Source: Hermodice carunculata (lineage: Eukaryota > Annelida > Polychaeta > Eunicida > Amphinomidae). From it: DNA of 64,000 nucleotides. Positions 1-10,812 of the stretch are shown here, piece after piece. Numbering within the stretch: position 1 is the first letter of the stretch; the number at the start of each line of letters is the position of its first letter. The stretch is from the NCBI GenBank assembly GCA_964020975.1, contig OZ026617.1, forward strand, positions 32,180,836-32,244,835, written 5' to 3'. A program made the translations under genes and the position numbers. Below the pieces are notes generated by a model. That model was not told the DNA's origin. It saw nothing but the letters and a program-made list of their open reading frames with translations, and did not search any database.

Positions 1-698
1 TGTGGCAGCTACTTGACTGGTCCGCCACCGCTGGCTCATTTACCTACCTATTTACGGCCACCAGTATCTAGGAGATAAAAAAAACTACAACAGCAGGCGT
101 ATTAAGTGCCTTACTCTGTATTGTGTAGTATTTGGAGTATAATAAATGTATCTTGTTCCTGGCATAAGCCGCCATTTAGTTACAATTCCCAGGGACTCAG
201 AGCCATCATTAACAAGACTGGGAGAGTTGCATGTTTCCACATATTATGTCAAACCTATGCCTTTGTGAGAGCTCAAACATGCAGCCTATAAATCATTGCC
301 AATATAAAACCACAGGAAAGTTGTGAGCATTTTGATCTATTCGTGCTTTACCTGTTAATGACAGGTGCTATGTTTTAGTGGATAGCTCGCAAAACCAGGA
401 GTAAAGCTGGTACTATAAACAAGGCGAATGGCAACACGCTACAGTTATTATGATGTATTACTGAATCTGTAGTCAGGTTTGACACAGCCAGTCCAGCCCA
501 AGGTTACAATAAATATACCTACTTTTACCTGTATAAATTTTTAATAATGGCTTTTACATTTCAGACATTTTAACTGAAGTTAAAATTTCAGTTTTTGACA
601 TAGTACCCAAATGGTGTTCATATACTGTCTGATTGTGTCTTTTTATTTCCCCTCTATTGTCTTATTGGTGAAACAAGGAGAAATAAAATGAATGCTAC
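1..698. other. AT-rich sequence, nothing recognised
   Basis: I see no gene, RNA or clear repeat here. Open frames are short and unconserved in look. A stretch near 545-612 faintly resembles the interior of the M1 MITE family described at 3201-3393, but it is too weak to call. Confidence 0.4.
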
Positions 699-762
699 AA
701 TTGGTGAATTGGTAGTGATTTGACAACAGCATTGTTGTCAAATCACTACCAATTCACCAATT
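699..762. repeat. perfect palindrome, 30-bp arms
   Basis: The arms at 699-728 and 733-762 are exact reverse complements, separated by the four bases GCAT. The left arm begins AATTGGTGAATTGGTAG. It does not match any other repeat in the window. DNA of this form can extrude as a cruciform, and its transcript would fold into a 30-bp hairpin. It could be the core of a foldback MITE or a recent inverted duplication. An (AC)n/(ATAC)n microsatellite starts immediately at its right end. Confidence 0.9.
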
Positions 763-885
763 TTACACACACACATACATGCAGACATGCATGCATACAT
801 GCACACACATAAACATACATACATACATGCACAGACACCTACGTATATACATACATACACACATGCACACACACACACACACTGT
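763..885. repeat. (AC)n / (ATAC)n microsatellite
   Basis: This is an impure run of CA and CATA units with ATGC interruptions, which implies an old array. It begins at the right end of the perfect palindrome. Confidence 0.85.
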
Positions 886-1351
886 ACTAGTAAGCCGTCT
901 TGCCAAGTGGCTTGAGTTGATACATTAGAGTTATAAATCCTTCTGGTTTACATATTAGCCTTTCTGAGTGTAAAAAATCAACAAATGTTTCAAATTTTAA
1001 AATTTAGTAAATAGCATTTAACACATACAAATGTCACAAAAACATTGGGGAATTTATTCTTGATAAATCCCATTTCAACATTTTTTTACAATTGAAACAT
1101 GATGCAACACTTGGATGCTAGCTTTATGAAGGTGTATGAATTGTGCTCTGTCCAGGGTCATATACAGTTCTCACCTGTTCTATCAGACAGTGCACCCACA
1201 TGACTATCAATGCCTTAGCTGTGTACTGCAATAAACCTGACTCACCTTGCTTTGTTAAAAAAAAAAGCTATGTACATTGTATACTAAAAATACTGTATTT
1301 TCACAATTACGGACTATCTTTGTTTGGATGCACAACCAGACAATCCCAACT
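886..1351. other. unique AT-rich spacer
   Basis: Nothing supported is visible between the AC-rich array and the dispersed repeat X. Confidence 0.4.
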
Positions 1352-1452
1352 GTGGTCCGCCACCATGATGTTCTAATCTGTGTTAACCCGTCCCGGCACC
1401 CAGTCCATTTGTGCACAGGCCAGCTTGACTGTGATTCTCGTAAGTGGTACAG
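1352..1452 (+). repeat. dispersed repeat X, copy 1
   Basis: This ~100-bp block recurs in inverse orientation at 32169-32275, with the shared core CCAGTCCATTTGTGCACAGG and TCGTAAGTGGTACAG. The two copies even give similar conceptual peptides (TQSICAQASLTV), but that follows from DNA similarity and does not show coding. It is followed directly by module Y, and the order X-Y-microsatellite is shared with the second locus. A SINE or other short retroposon is possible. I do not recognise a tRNA head with confidence. Confidence 0.7.
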
Positions 1453-1541
1453 TGAAACCTGTCTTTACAAATCACCTCCAGATAAGACCACATTTGGATT
1501 TTTTAAAACAAGTGGTCTTTCAAGACAGGTCGTCTCTTAAT
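1449..1541 (+). repeat. dispersed repeat Y (CTGTCTT...AAGACAG inverted repeat), copy 1
   Basis: The module begins TACAGTGAAACCTGTCT and ends with TTTCAAGACAGG, so its ends are roughly inverted. It resembles TA-ended mariner-like MITEs (see 37464-37646). Its partner lies at 31853-31948 on the other strand. Confidence 0.65.
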
Positions 1542-1555
1542 TTTCTGTGTATAGA

Positions 1556-1597
1556 TACATACATACATACATACATACATACATACATACATACATG
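1556..1597. repeat. (ACAT)n microsatellite
   Basis: About ten clean ACAT units start about 15 bases past repeat module Y. A microsatellite also flanks Y at its second locus, though with a different motif, (TG)n. Confidence 0.95.
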
Positions 1598-2200
1598 TAT
1601 AATGTTTATATATATGCACATATTGATGATAGTGTATAATATTGCTGGCTGGCTGTTTGGAAAGTTTCTCTGTTGGTAAAAACAGTTTTCAGTTTACACT
1701 AAGTGGGAAAAATATGGATGTATCTAAACTCAGAGTGATTTTTATTGAACCAAATATGCCTTAATAATCAACAGTACAGGACTTCTGGTTTGTGATTAAG
1801 AAAATAATCCTTTATCTTAAGCATGGTTTAGGTCAGAATCTGACAGACTTCAAGTTAGGTACATGTCTGTCTCTTTATGTACAAACTCCTGGAAAAAGTG
1901 TCTTTAAAATCCTCGGATGAATAATTCAGTCGCTATAAAACAGCACTAATCAAATAATGCTTCAGCGCAAGGTTTTAAGGCAAACTCAGGGTAGACGTGC
2001 ACTTTAATGTGCTAGACATACCTGCCTTCTCTCATCAGGGCACTTGCAGCAGGCCTTTGGTGTTGTTTCGAGTGAAAAGTTTTCCTTCTTGTCAGGTTTG
2101 GAAAGAAGTCTTAGCATATCTATCAAATCAATGTCACAATTAGATCCCCCCCCCCCCCAACAAAGTTGGGGTGGGGTGGGGGAGATACGGTTTCAGCATG
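1598..2200. other. unique spacer with a C13 run
   Basis: No gene is supported. A run of 13 C occurs at 2146-2158, followed by a G-rich stretch of GGGGTGGGG type. Confidence 0.4.
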
Positions 2201-2480
2201 ATTGACTGCCAGTGTGACTGTCCAACTGTCTGTCCCTAGCAAAATCCTTGTGAGCAAAATATCTCATGATTCACAGGCCACATCAAATTCAGATTGACCT
2301 CAGTTGTACCTTTGACATTGTTTTTTGACCTGATTACATTTTGGTGACTTTGACTCATTTTCAAGGTCACAGGGACCCATGTGCATGCAAAGAATGGAGT
2401 TTATCCAGTCTGTCTACAAGGATTGTTCCAGTCGTTATTTGCTATTAAATTATGGGATTTGAAAGTCTGGTGGGAACAAC
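2201..2480. repeat. degenerate repeat with TTGACC / AAGGTCACAG motifs
   Basis: The wording (TTTTTGACCTGATTACATTT, then TCAAGGTCACAGGGACC) resembles the blocks at 23690-23725 and 25345-25600. It is probably an old fragment of the same large repeat type. The ends cannot be placed. Confidence 0.35.
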
Positions 2481-3200
2481 CATCACACACCATGGTGAGC
2501 TCTGGTTCTTGATTTATAGCAGGCTGTCCCCAACATGCGTGGTGTAAGATGACACCTTTCACTGTAACAAAGACCACTATTCTCAGTGGGCCTCAGGGCC
2601 AATCTTATAACAAAGGAAGCAGAGGCCACAATGCACTGTTTCCCATTTTCCTTTCAGTTGGACTTTCACAGTGTGCTAGCCAAATCTGCATTTGATTGAG
2701 TCAGATACAAATTAAATAATGGAGTATGGGGAAAATAATTTTAGAAAGCCTTATGCAAATGGAGTCATATTGCAGATTAAAACTGGTTGGGTTCAGATGT
2801 CCTGGTGGGGAGCTGAGCCATGTTGATTAATGATGTGGGGATTCCCGTGGTTCCGGCTGTTCACACAATTTGTTTTTGTGGGGAAAAAAGGGGATCAGTG
2901 TGTAAATGCAAAGGGGAAGGATAACTTCTTTTTTTTTTTTTTTGTTATTTTGGTCTTGTCATAATACTGTAGGACATATGGTGTGACATTGAATAGGTCA
3001 TACTATTGGCATTGGTTGGTGAATGAGGGTGTTTAGAGGGAGATATTTTGATATGGTTTTGACAGGTGTGTAATTAAAGTAGCTGTGGGGTCAGGAAAGT
3101 GCCAAGTGATGGAGACAAATGCCTCCCCTGCAGCTCTGGGTTGGAAAGAAAGGAGAGGAGTGGGCAAGACACAGTGATCCCAGACTTTCTGATTTCATAG
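2481..3200. other. unique spacer
   Basis: No exon or recognisable repeat is visible. A poly-T tract lies near 2930-2943, and the rest is mixed unique sequence. Confidence 0.4.
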
Positions 3201-3393
3201 GCTGTAAATTCATTTAATTTCACTGCGTTTTTATTTTCACTTACTTCGCTGATGCTTCGAAACTGCCAAAATAGGAACCCAGTGAAAAAGATTTTTATCA
3301 TGGCATGAATAGGAACTATAATAAAAATATTGAATGTAAAAGTTTCAAAGATGCAAAAATTAGAACCTGCGAAATATAAATGTATTTACAGTA
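3201..3393 (+). mobile_element. M1 MITE, copy 1 (diverged)
   Basis: Family M1 is defined from five copies. The ends are near-inverse, with ACTGTAAATTGCTTTA on the left and TAAAGCAATTTACAGT on the right, and a flanking TA. The interior has CACTGTATTTTTATTTTCAC and GGCACAAAACCGTGAAAATA, so much of the element is imperfectly self-complementary. TA flanks and short ends suggest a Tc1/mariner-type non-autonomous element (inference). This copy has degraded ends (CTGTAAATTCATTTAATTTC ... TGTATTTACAGTA). Confidence 0.75.
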
Positions 3394-3831
3394 AAGGGTC
3401 ACCAATCTTCAGGGGGAAAAAAAGAGGGGGGAAAGGGGGGGCAATAAAGAAGAAACCGTCATTTTTAAAACCCAATAATTATGTTGAATATGATGCGGTT
3501 CATCATATTTGACAGGATAAGAGTGTTCTGCTGACAAGAATTACTGTGTGCAAAACAACTGCAGCCTAAAATTTGGGGTAAACCTAGCTGTTCTGCCTTG
3601 GTATCCACTCTGTCCTGGTTGGGCACACACTGTGGATCATGATGGAGTGCCTGGAATGTTAGAATCTGTCCTATGTGGAATATCAGTGGAACTCAATAGA
3701 GATCAACAGACAAGAACATACATACTTCTCATGTGTGAAAATAGAATGTTAACATTTGACTTGAGCACTGCAACAGAGAGCAAGGCAAGCATACATACAG
3801 TTGCAGACTGACAGTTACTAAAACATCTCAA

Positions 3832-4028
3832 ACTGTAAATGTACTTACTTTCGTGTTTTTCACGGTTTTAGCATTTCAGGCATTTAACTGAATTATACTT
3901 TTTTTAACATAATTCCTATCGATCAATGTTAAGATACTATTTCACTGTATTTTTATTTTTATGGTTTTGTGCCATCAGTGAAATAAGCGGAAAATAGAAA
4001 TACAGCAAAACAAAAGCAATTTACAGTA
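3832..4028 (-). mobile_element. M1 MITE, copy 2
   Basis: This is the reverse orientation relative to copy 1. It keeps the right-hand signature AGCAATTTACAGTA and the internal GGTTTTGTGCCATCAG block. The left end (ACTGTAAATGTACTTAC) is mutated. It lies about 440 bp from copy 1 in inverted orientation. Confidence 0.75.
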
Positions 4029-4590
4029 GCTAACTGTAGTATACAACACTACAGGTTATTTGCTGGACTTCCTATGAAACAAAACTGTTTTCCATACAAG
4101 CATATCCGATGGTTTAAAGGTGTCCCTTACTGATTTACATGGTGGCCCAAATATATATGTATATATATGGCTTGTGTAGAAAATAATTTTGGAAATTTGT
4201 CTGCTGTGGTTGTACACAGTTTTACATATGCACCTAAGGTCAAAAAAAGGAAGATATGATTGAATGTTTGGTTGTGTTTTATCTACTGAGTGTGTAGCTT
4301 GACCTTTTTAAGCCCGAGCAAATTTGAAAAGCCCATTGACAAAGTTATCAGTGATGTTTCCTGTTTGAGAGGTGGTCAAAACAAGTTGACTGTTATTAAA
4401 GACCTGTAAAAACCCATGTCAAGTTAACAGTGCTATCCGCTTTGGCTTATCAGTATTTTATGTCTATCATTAAAGGTTGATAATTTGTCTCAGATCTCTA
4501 TAAGCACCGGGTTAACTCTGGCACTTTAATGTTAGGTGTCTATGGTATGTTAACCCATTGCAGGTTTAGTCAGGGGGAAAAAATGTTGGT
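4029..4590. other. unique spacer
   Basis: Nothing supported is visible apart from a short ATATATGTATATATATGG run near 4147-4168. Confidence 0.35.
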
Positions 4591-4676
4591 CCATGTTTGT
4601 TTTTTGTTTTGTTTTTTTGTTGTTGTTTGTTTGTTTTTTGTCTGTGTGTGTGGGTTTTTTTTTTTTTTTTTTTTTT
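4591..4676. repeat. T-rich / TG-rich low-complexity tract ending in T22
   Basis: Mixed TTTTTTG and TGTT units end in a run of about 22 T. The open frames here on both strands are translations of this tract and are not genes. Confidence 0.85.
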
Positions 4677-5780
4677 GGTATTGCCTGGCAATTAAATACT
4701 TCAGCTCTTCCAGTTTTACAGAAGTTTAGGGTGATACTTTTCTGGGGTGGGGGTGGTGTGGGAGGTATGGGGTGATCCATTTACGCAATGCAAAAACCAG
4801 GGGACCAGAGCAGGTCAGCAGATAATATAGTTAAATATGAATATTTCCTATTATAGTCTCACAAGACAGGTGGTCCTTCACAGGAGATTCGAATAACTAG
4901 AAAAATTACTGTGTTCTGAAAAAGTGGCTTACTAGCCAGGTGGTCTCTCAAAGACTGGGACCCTGTTTTGAGTGAGAGCTGTCCTTATGAGATGAGTGAT
5001 AGGAACACGCCCTTCTCTGATCCTTGCTGCAGACTGCGAAGAATAACATGGCTGGCGTGGGAAGGGTCAAGTAACAAGGTCACTGGAGTCTATGAACCAC
5101 ATGTAAGGCCCATGATGTGATGCTGCTTGCACAGGCTAAGAGTTAAACATTGCACTGGTATTTACATGTGGCTGCAGGGTTAACACACAAGTGGCAGTTA
5201 GGTCTGTCATCAGGATGGCTGTGGCACAGATGCCTGGCTTGTGGCTTGTAAATTATAGCATTGACTGTAATCATGTCTGCTTTTTATTTGTGATTACCAC
5301 ATGTAGCATCATTGTATTAGGTCCAGGAAATCAGTCGGACCAGTGGCAGTGTTTCAGCATGGCACAGAGCAAGGCAAGGACCCAATACTAATATTTCCTT
5401 GTCTGTTAGACTGATGGGATTCATCATAGTGTAAGTGGTGTTACATTGTGCTCCTGGAGAGCAGGGCTTGAACTGCTGCTGCTTCCTGTTTGGACAGTCC
5501 ACAACAGAACATTATACCTCAGCTTAACTAAGCCCATTTTGAAATGTAGCTAAATGTGAAGTACAAGGGAGCATAAATTTACTTGACACGGTAAAAAAAG
5601 TCTAAATTGATTGTTTTACAGCAGACATGCATTATGTTTTATTTGCAGTGTAATTGTGTTGCAAAAAAGGGCCTCTTAGTACAAAGTATTGTTGTCATTT
5701 CTGGCATGTTGGGAATGAAAAAACGGGCAGATAACAAAAATGTTGGCTTGCTCACACCCATATGTTTACTGCTTCACAGA
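4677..5780. other. spacer with an M2-like remnant
   Basis: At 4858-4975 the phrases ACAAGACAGGTGGTCC and CCAGGTGGTCTCTCAAAGAC resemble degraded ends of the TACAGTGG...CTGTCT (M2) type. The remainder is unique and carries no supported gene. Confidence 0.4.
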
Positions 5781-6019
5781 TTAACTCATTCCACCCTGAT
5801 AGAAGACTGAGTCAACAGCTTTCCTTGGCATGCTCTGGGCACAATGCACCCAGAACATGCCAAGGAAAGCTGTTGACTATGGGCATATAATTTGGAATGA
5901 TCTTCTATGCTAGTTTCATCCAAAATTTTGAAAAATAATCCCTAAATTAGTAAAATACAATTAAAAGACGACATTTAGATATTGGCGGGAAAAAGCATCA
6001 TAAAGGTGGAATGAGTTAA
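5781..6019 (+). mobile_element. T1 hairpin MITE, complete copy
   Basis: This is a 239-bp element counting a TTAA at each end. The terminal inverted repeats are TTAACTCATTCCACC and GGTGGAATGAGTTAA. A 67-nt internal hairpin at 5811-5877 has GTCAACAGCTTTCCTTGGCA as its left arm and the matching complement on the right. The rest is AT-rich with no coding capacity. TTAA flanks with C-starting ends are typical of piggyBac-type elements (family knowledge). No autonomous partner is present here. The other T1 copy is at 49968-50209. The hairpin core is shared with families T2 and T3. Confidence 0.9.
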
Positions 6020-6834
6020 AAAAAAGTGTGAAAATTTTCTAGGAGTAGCAAGAACATACTCATAGACTTAGCAGGAAAGAAATACAGTAACAGCTCACAG
6101 AAATACGATACTTGTGAGATGTGGCCTTAAGGCAACCTCCTGGCGCTTTTTTCCTTTGCGTTTTCTTTCATGTCCAGAAATCAAGAAATACATTAACTTG
6201 GAATTCCTTTCTTTGTAGCTTTCTATCTGATTTTTGCTTGGCCAGAGATCAGAGCCCACTACTGTTTGACTAGGAGATCATTGCGCCAAGGATTTGCCCT
6301 GTTTGATGTTTCGCTTCATGGCAGCATACCTCTTTGTGGCTACCTGATCTAGTCATGCACAGCTTGCGCTGTGCTATCAGGTTTTGAAGCCAATAGTGTT
6401 GGTTTGCAAAAGCCGCCTTTGTTCTGTACATGTGGTAATTACGGAGCTTCACTCTTGATATTGTCACCCAACAAGATTTTATCTCAAAAAAGAAAGAAGG
6501 AAAAAGAAGTGATATCAAGAAGTGAGGTGTTTGAAGAACAGGTTTTGAAATCCTATACGTATCTGTTGTGTTTTCTCACACATGAAAAGATTGGAGAGAG
6601 ATGGTGAGAAAAAAAGGACAGCTGGTTCCAAGCCGCAAGAAAGATGGCCAGGTTCTCAAGATGTGGCAACACATTTGTGGCTGTCATGGAATTGCAGACC
6701 TGTAATAAAGAAGACTGCATTTGTTTCTAATAAAATAGGTTCAGCGCTTGCCTGCAAAGCAGCCTTGTACTATACTAATGTAACATAGATAAGCAAGAAC
6801 ATTACAGTCTGCTTCACAGGCAAGTTCATTGCTT
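6020..6834. other. unique block, candidate regulatory DNA near 6230-6480
   Basis: The core is free of repeats. It contains CTTTGTTCTG (SOX-like), GGTAATTACGG (homeodomain-like) and GCTTTGCAAAAGCC-like spacing. A short open frame crosses it, but I see no splice structure or known domain. A regulatory role is only a possibility. Confidence 0.25.
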
Positions 6835-7053
6835 GCCCCTTTTGAATGAAGATGGAGTTTAAGACTGAGTCAACAGCTTTCTTTAGCATGGATTGGGCAC
6901 CAAGGAAAGCTGTTGACCTGGGCTTGTTATCTTGATAGATTTTAGCTCCAATTTCTCATTCATATTGCTTATCATTATTGTTGAATTTAGATAAAAAAAT
7001 GTGGCAGCAGACAACATTTGGCCAACAGCCAGTTTTAGCTTTAGAAAGGTTCA
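6835..7053 (-). mobile_element. T2 hairpin MITE, diverged copy
   Basis: This is reverse orientation T2. ACTGAGTCAACAGCTTTC is followed by a shortened loop (GGATTGGGCACC) and AAGGAAAGCTGTTGACC. Further right lie the T2 marks GCAGACAACATTTGGCC and CCAGTTTTAGC. Both TTAA ends are lost. It abuts the 107-bp tandem array. Confidence 0.75.
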
Positions 7054-7085
7054 GTTCATTTGGTGGTGAGCCTTGCGCCTTGTGT

Positions 7086-7513
7086 ACAGAGACCACAAAA
7101 GGTTGCCAAGATAGGACAGTTCAGATTTTACTGTTTGCAATGTGTATGTCATTTTCTACCAGAGATGGGACATAGAGTAAACACCTATATGCACAGAGAC
7201 CACAAAAGGTTGCCAAGATAGGACAGTTCAGATTTTACCGTTTGCAATGTGTATGTCATTTTCTACCAGAGATGGGACATAGAGTAAACACCTATATGCA
7301 CAGAGACCACAAAAGGTTGCCAAGATAGGACAGTTCAGATTTTACCGTTTGCAATGTGTATGTCATTTTCTACCAGAGATGGGACATAGAGTAAACACCT
7401 ATATGCACAGAGACCACAAAAGGTTGCCAAGATAGGACAGTTCAGATTTTACCGTTTGCAATGTGTATGTCATTTTCTACCAGAGATGGGACATAGAGTA
7501 AACACCTATATGG
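7086..7513. repeat. tandem repeat, 4 x 107 bp, nearly identical
   Basis: The phrase ACAGAGACCACAAAAGGTTG starts at 7086, 7193, 7300 and 7407, a constant spacing of 107 bases. The units are almost identical; I found one difference (TTTTACTG in unit 1 against TTTTACCG in the others). The uniformity means recent amplification or ongoing homogenisation. Each unit ends AAACACCTATATG. Confidence 0.97.
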
Positions 7514-8906
7514 TGTGTACAAGGGTGTACATGTATGTGTGCATCCATGCTTGTGTCCACGTGGCTAAGTCACCAAGAATACAAAACTGATACTCAGGTG
7601 GGAATTTAAGTTCCAGTATGACATAGATATCTGTGTGATGCACATGCATGAAATCCAGTGTGAGGATTTGAAGTATGATAAATGTGGCTGCCTTTGAAGA
7701 AAGGTATTCAATAGGCGTCAGAGTCTAAAAGGAATTGAACACATGTATGAGGCTGATTGACCCCTAAACTCTCTTTCTGCTGATAACAAATTTATACTGT
7801 ATTAACAAGAAAAAGTCTTTATATTCGTGTAGTTATGATGTTCATGTGTACAGCAAGTTCCATGCTATTATGGGATGTTGCAGACTACAAACAACATTTT
7901 CAGCATATCAGTTTTGTCTGGATCTCAGTATCATGAGGAGATTCATCCTTACATTGATAGGGGGGACAAAATTGTTACCAGACAAATAAAATCTTAATTT
8001 GGGCACTGAAATTATTTGAAAACATAATTTTGTTCAAACACATCGGGTAAATACATGCAAAGCTTTCTGGTCACTGATACCATGTCCAAGATTATGATTA
8101 TACATAGAAATGGTGACAAACTCCTGAGACGTTATCAGCAATGATTTTACTAATGAAAAAAAAGCCATTTTCAGTATTGCAGTCCATTTTCCATCCATTA
8201 GCATTTTAGTTTCCAACTTGACAGGTGTCCACTCAGTGACCCCAGCAACACAAATGGCCAGAGAACTAATTCACGTAAGTTAATGACCCGCACAATTAGT
8301 TGTTTTACAATACACGATGTACTATAATTTAATCGAAACATGACCTTGGCGATAAGCAAATTGGCCAGTCATGCTGCAGAGTAAAGATCAAGCTGACAAC
8401 ATATTTGCCACCACTTCCAAGGTGTGAAAAAAAAAAAATGTTTTGCTGCAGCACAGGGTCAGACAAGTCACACACCAGCTGTCCTTGTATCCTGTTGTCT
8501 GTAACTCATTGCACTTTAATGGGTACCTCATGACTCACTTAATTACCATTATGACACAAAGTACATTGATTAGGACCGTACAGGTGGCTGAGAGGACAGA
8601 CAATAAAAGGGGCCGTGGTTGAGGGCCACTGAATTGTAGGGTTCCCTCAGGTAATAATTTATTATCTTTATAAAGGTGTCTTGATCTTCATTTCAAAAAA
8701 AAAAAAAAAAAAGATAGAAAAACAAAATACCATGTTATCTCTGTTGAAATGAGATCTAAAAAGATTTCTATATTATTGAAATAGAACCCCTATCACAAAA
8801 AAGGGACATGTTTGCAGACACGCCCTCATCAATAGCTCGAAGTTCACGTCTTTCTTTTCAAAGTGAAATACAGCTGACTGTGGCCATCACCCAAGCCAGA
8901 TGTTGA
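7514..8906. other. unique spacer
   Basis: No gene is supported. Short A-runs occur at 8427-8438 and 8694-8711. The segment 8460-8620 has balanced composition but no motif I would rely on. Confidence 0.35.
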
Positions 8907-9147
8907 TTAACCCTTTCCTCCTCACTATGGCCAAAACCAACTGGTGGTCAAATGTCATCTGCTTCAGTGTTTTCAACTAAATTCAACAGTAGTGAAAAAC
9001 AATATGACTTAGAAAAGTAGATGAGACTATCAAGATCACATATGCCCCAGGTCAACAGCTTTCTTTAGCAAGGGTTGAGCACTTAGTGCCCAGCCTGTGC
9101 CAAGGAAAGCTGTTGACTCAGTCTTAATTGTAGGGATAAAGGGTTAA
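8907..9147 (+). mobile_element. T2 hairpin MITE, complete copy
   Basis: This is a full-length T2 of 241 bp, bounded by TTAACCCTTTCC and GGGATAAAGGGTTAA. The left half carries the T2 marks GGCCAAAACCAACTGG, GGTCAAATGTCATCTGC and TTTTCAACTAAATTCAACAG. The hairpin at 9051-9117 begins GTCAACAGCTTTCTTTAGCA. Its right TTAA is also the left TTAA of the next T2, which is in the opposite orientation. Confidence 0.92.
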
Positions 9148-9362
9148 GTCCTTTCTGGTTAGAGTAAGACTGGGTCAGCAGGCTTCAAGGAAACAGATGA
9201 CCACTAAGCTCCCAATATGCCAAGGAAAGCTATTGACCAAAGGTGGCCCCTCCTGATAGGTCACAGCCACAACTCACAAATATTTTGTCATTAACAAAAC
9301 ATGGAAGCAGCTTACCTTTTAACATTTGGACACCTAAAAGCAGTTTCAGTAGAAAGGGTTAA
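9144..9362 (-). mobile_element. T2 hairpin MITE, diverged copy sharing a TTAA
   Basis: It starts TTAAGTCCTTTCTGG and ends AGAAAGGGTTAA, with a degraded hairpin (GGGTCAGCAGGCTTC ... CAAGGAAAGCTATTGACC). The single TTAA between it and the preceding copy suggests that one element inserted into the terminal TTAA of the other. Confidence 0.8.
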
Positions 9363-9471
9363 AATGGCACTTGCTTTTCTTGGCAGTTCTGTTAAATGGG
9401 CTTCAATGGCACTAAAGGGTTAAAATGGCACTTGCTCTTGGCAGTTCTGTTATGTGGGCTTGGACGGCACT
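9353..9471. repeat. tandem duplication, 2 x ~60 bp
   Basis: AAAGGGTTAAAATGGCACTT recurs at 9353 and 9414, each followed by TTGGCAGTTCTGTTA and a GGGCTT...GGCACT ending. Unit 2 lacks three bases near its start. The duplicated part begins inside the T2 end, so the duplication followed that insertion. Confidence 0.85.
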
Positions 9472-9619
9472 TAAAAACTTGTGTATGGAAAACTACTACT
9501 ATAAAATGAAAACTTAAATTTAACCAGATGTAGTTTATTCTGGCATTTGATGTGACAGTAAAAAATTTGTGACACAAGGTTGAAGAGTTGTTGGTAAGTA
9601 AGCTGGAACAACTGCACTG

Positions 9620-9869
9620 TTAACTCATTCCATACCAATCCCTGATTTTTCCATATATTTACCTAGATTTAAGACGACAATTGCATTTTTAAATTCTTCA
9701 TGAAAAGAGCTTTTGTTTAGTACTGTCATGCCTATAGTCTTAAATCAGCGGTTCTGGCACTACCTGGCAAGTCATGCTGCAGCTGCCGCAAGGGCAGCTG
9801 CAGCATGACTTGCCAGGTAGTGCCAGAACCACTGACCAAGGCCTGTCATCATAGTATGGAATGAGTTAA
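9620..9869 (+). mobile_element. T4 hairpin MITE, complete copy
   Basis: This is a 250-bp element with ends TTAACTCATTCCATAC and AGTATGGAATGAGTTAA. The hairpin at 9750-9830 has perfect 38-bp arms and a GCAAG loop; the left arm begins GGTTCTGGCACTACCTGGCA. Left of it lies AAAAGAGCTTTTGTT..., a block related to one in T3. There is no coding capacity. It is the best-preserved copy of T4 in the window. Confidence 0.93.
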
Positions 9870-9902
9870 AAGCTACAGGGATATTCCAGTGATATTCAGT
9901 TG

Positions 9903-9995
9903 TGCAGTGGAACCTGCTCTAAAGACCACCTGTCATGAGGGACCACATCTTATTAAGGCCACCCTTTTGTGACAGGAGAATCTATTTTTCTTGTA
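9903..9995 (+). repeat. M2-like remnant
   Basis: GCAGTGGAACCTGCTCTAAA, GACCACCTGTCATGAGGGAC and TTTTGTGACAGGAG resemble the TACAGTGG...ACCTGTCT ends. Only the left end is clear. Confidence 0.45.
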
Positions 9996-10812
9996 AATCT
10001 ACTAGAATTTTAACACAATTTGCGATGTGAGACACCTTTGTAGAAGCAGTATGGGCAGCTACTACTGTATCATAATGGTATTAATCCTACTTTTTAAAAA
10101 ATTCTGGTCACTATAAATAACTCAGCTTATAACCAAAGTAAGGTACATAAACGTAAATTTGCAGGTTGTTATGTTTTATTGGTTTTATTTATTGACGGTT
10201 GTCTTTTATGTGAATGTGTCAAGGGAAAATCAAATTAACATCACTATACATCATTTGCCCTGGATACACAAATATTGGTGAAATCCTGGCAACTGGGTAC
10301 ATGCCAGGACACGGTAATGAAGTGATCATGTGGCCAATTTATTTCAAGGTGAAAATTCGCCTATTGACGAGTTATTTTTGGAAGCAAATTCTCTTGGCAC
10401 TGACGTCAGTTCATAAGATTGACTTGTCACCTTCCCACTTGTCCACAGGTTGTTTGTCTTGAGTTGATGTGATATAGATCATGTGGGCATACTTATAAAC
10501 TAATGGACTGACTGAGGATGTGTTCATTTGTACTCCAACCATCATAATGGCCCTTCTCATATTTCTGGCCACTCATTGGCTCCCAAGTCTAGAGGCTGTG
10601 TGTGTGGCTGTAACCCTTTCTCCCTCAAATAGCAACAAGGTAAAAAACACCAAAATGGCATCTGTGTCTGTGTTTTTACTTAATTTTCCCATTTATGTTA
10701 ATATTTTGAATGAGAATTGAAGGTTGGGTTTTTGTGTGTGTGTGTGTTTGCTTGTTTGTTTGTTTTTGTTTTTTTTTTTTGTTCTGAGTAATGTAGATCA
10801 ACAGCTTATTGC
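9996..10812. other. unique spacer with a TG/T-rich tract
   Basis: No gene is supported. 10732-10780 is (TG)n passing into (TTTG)n and poly-T. Confidence 0.35.

Noticed and set aside
5811-5877. A microRNA gene
   Set aside because: The hairpin is part of a multi-copy MITE. Without small-RNA data it cannot be called a microRNA.
7086-7513. CRISPR-like array
   Set aside because: Units are contiguous 107-bp tandem copies with no short repeats separated by variable spacers, and the DNA is animal-like.
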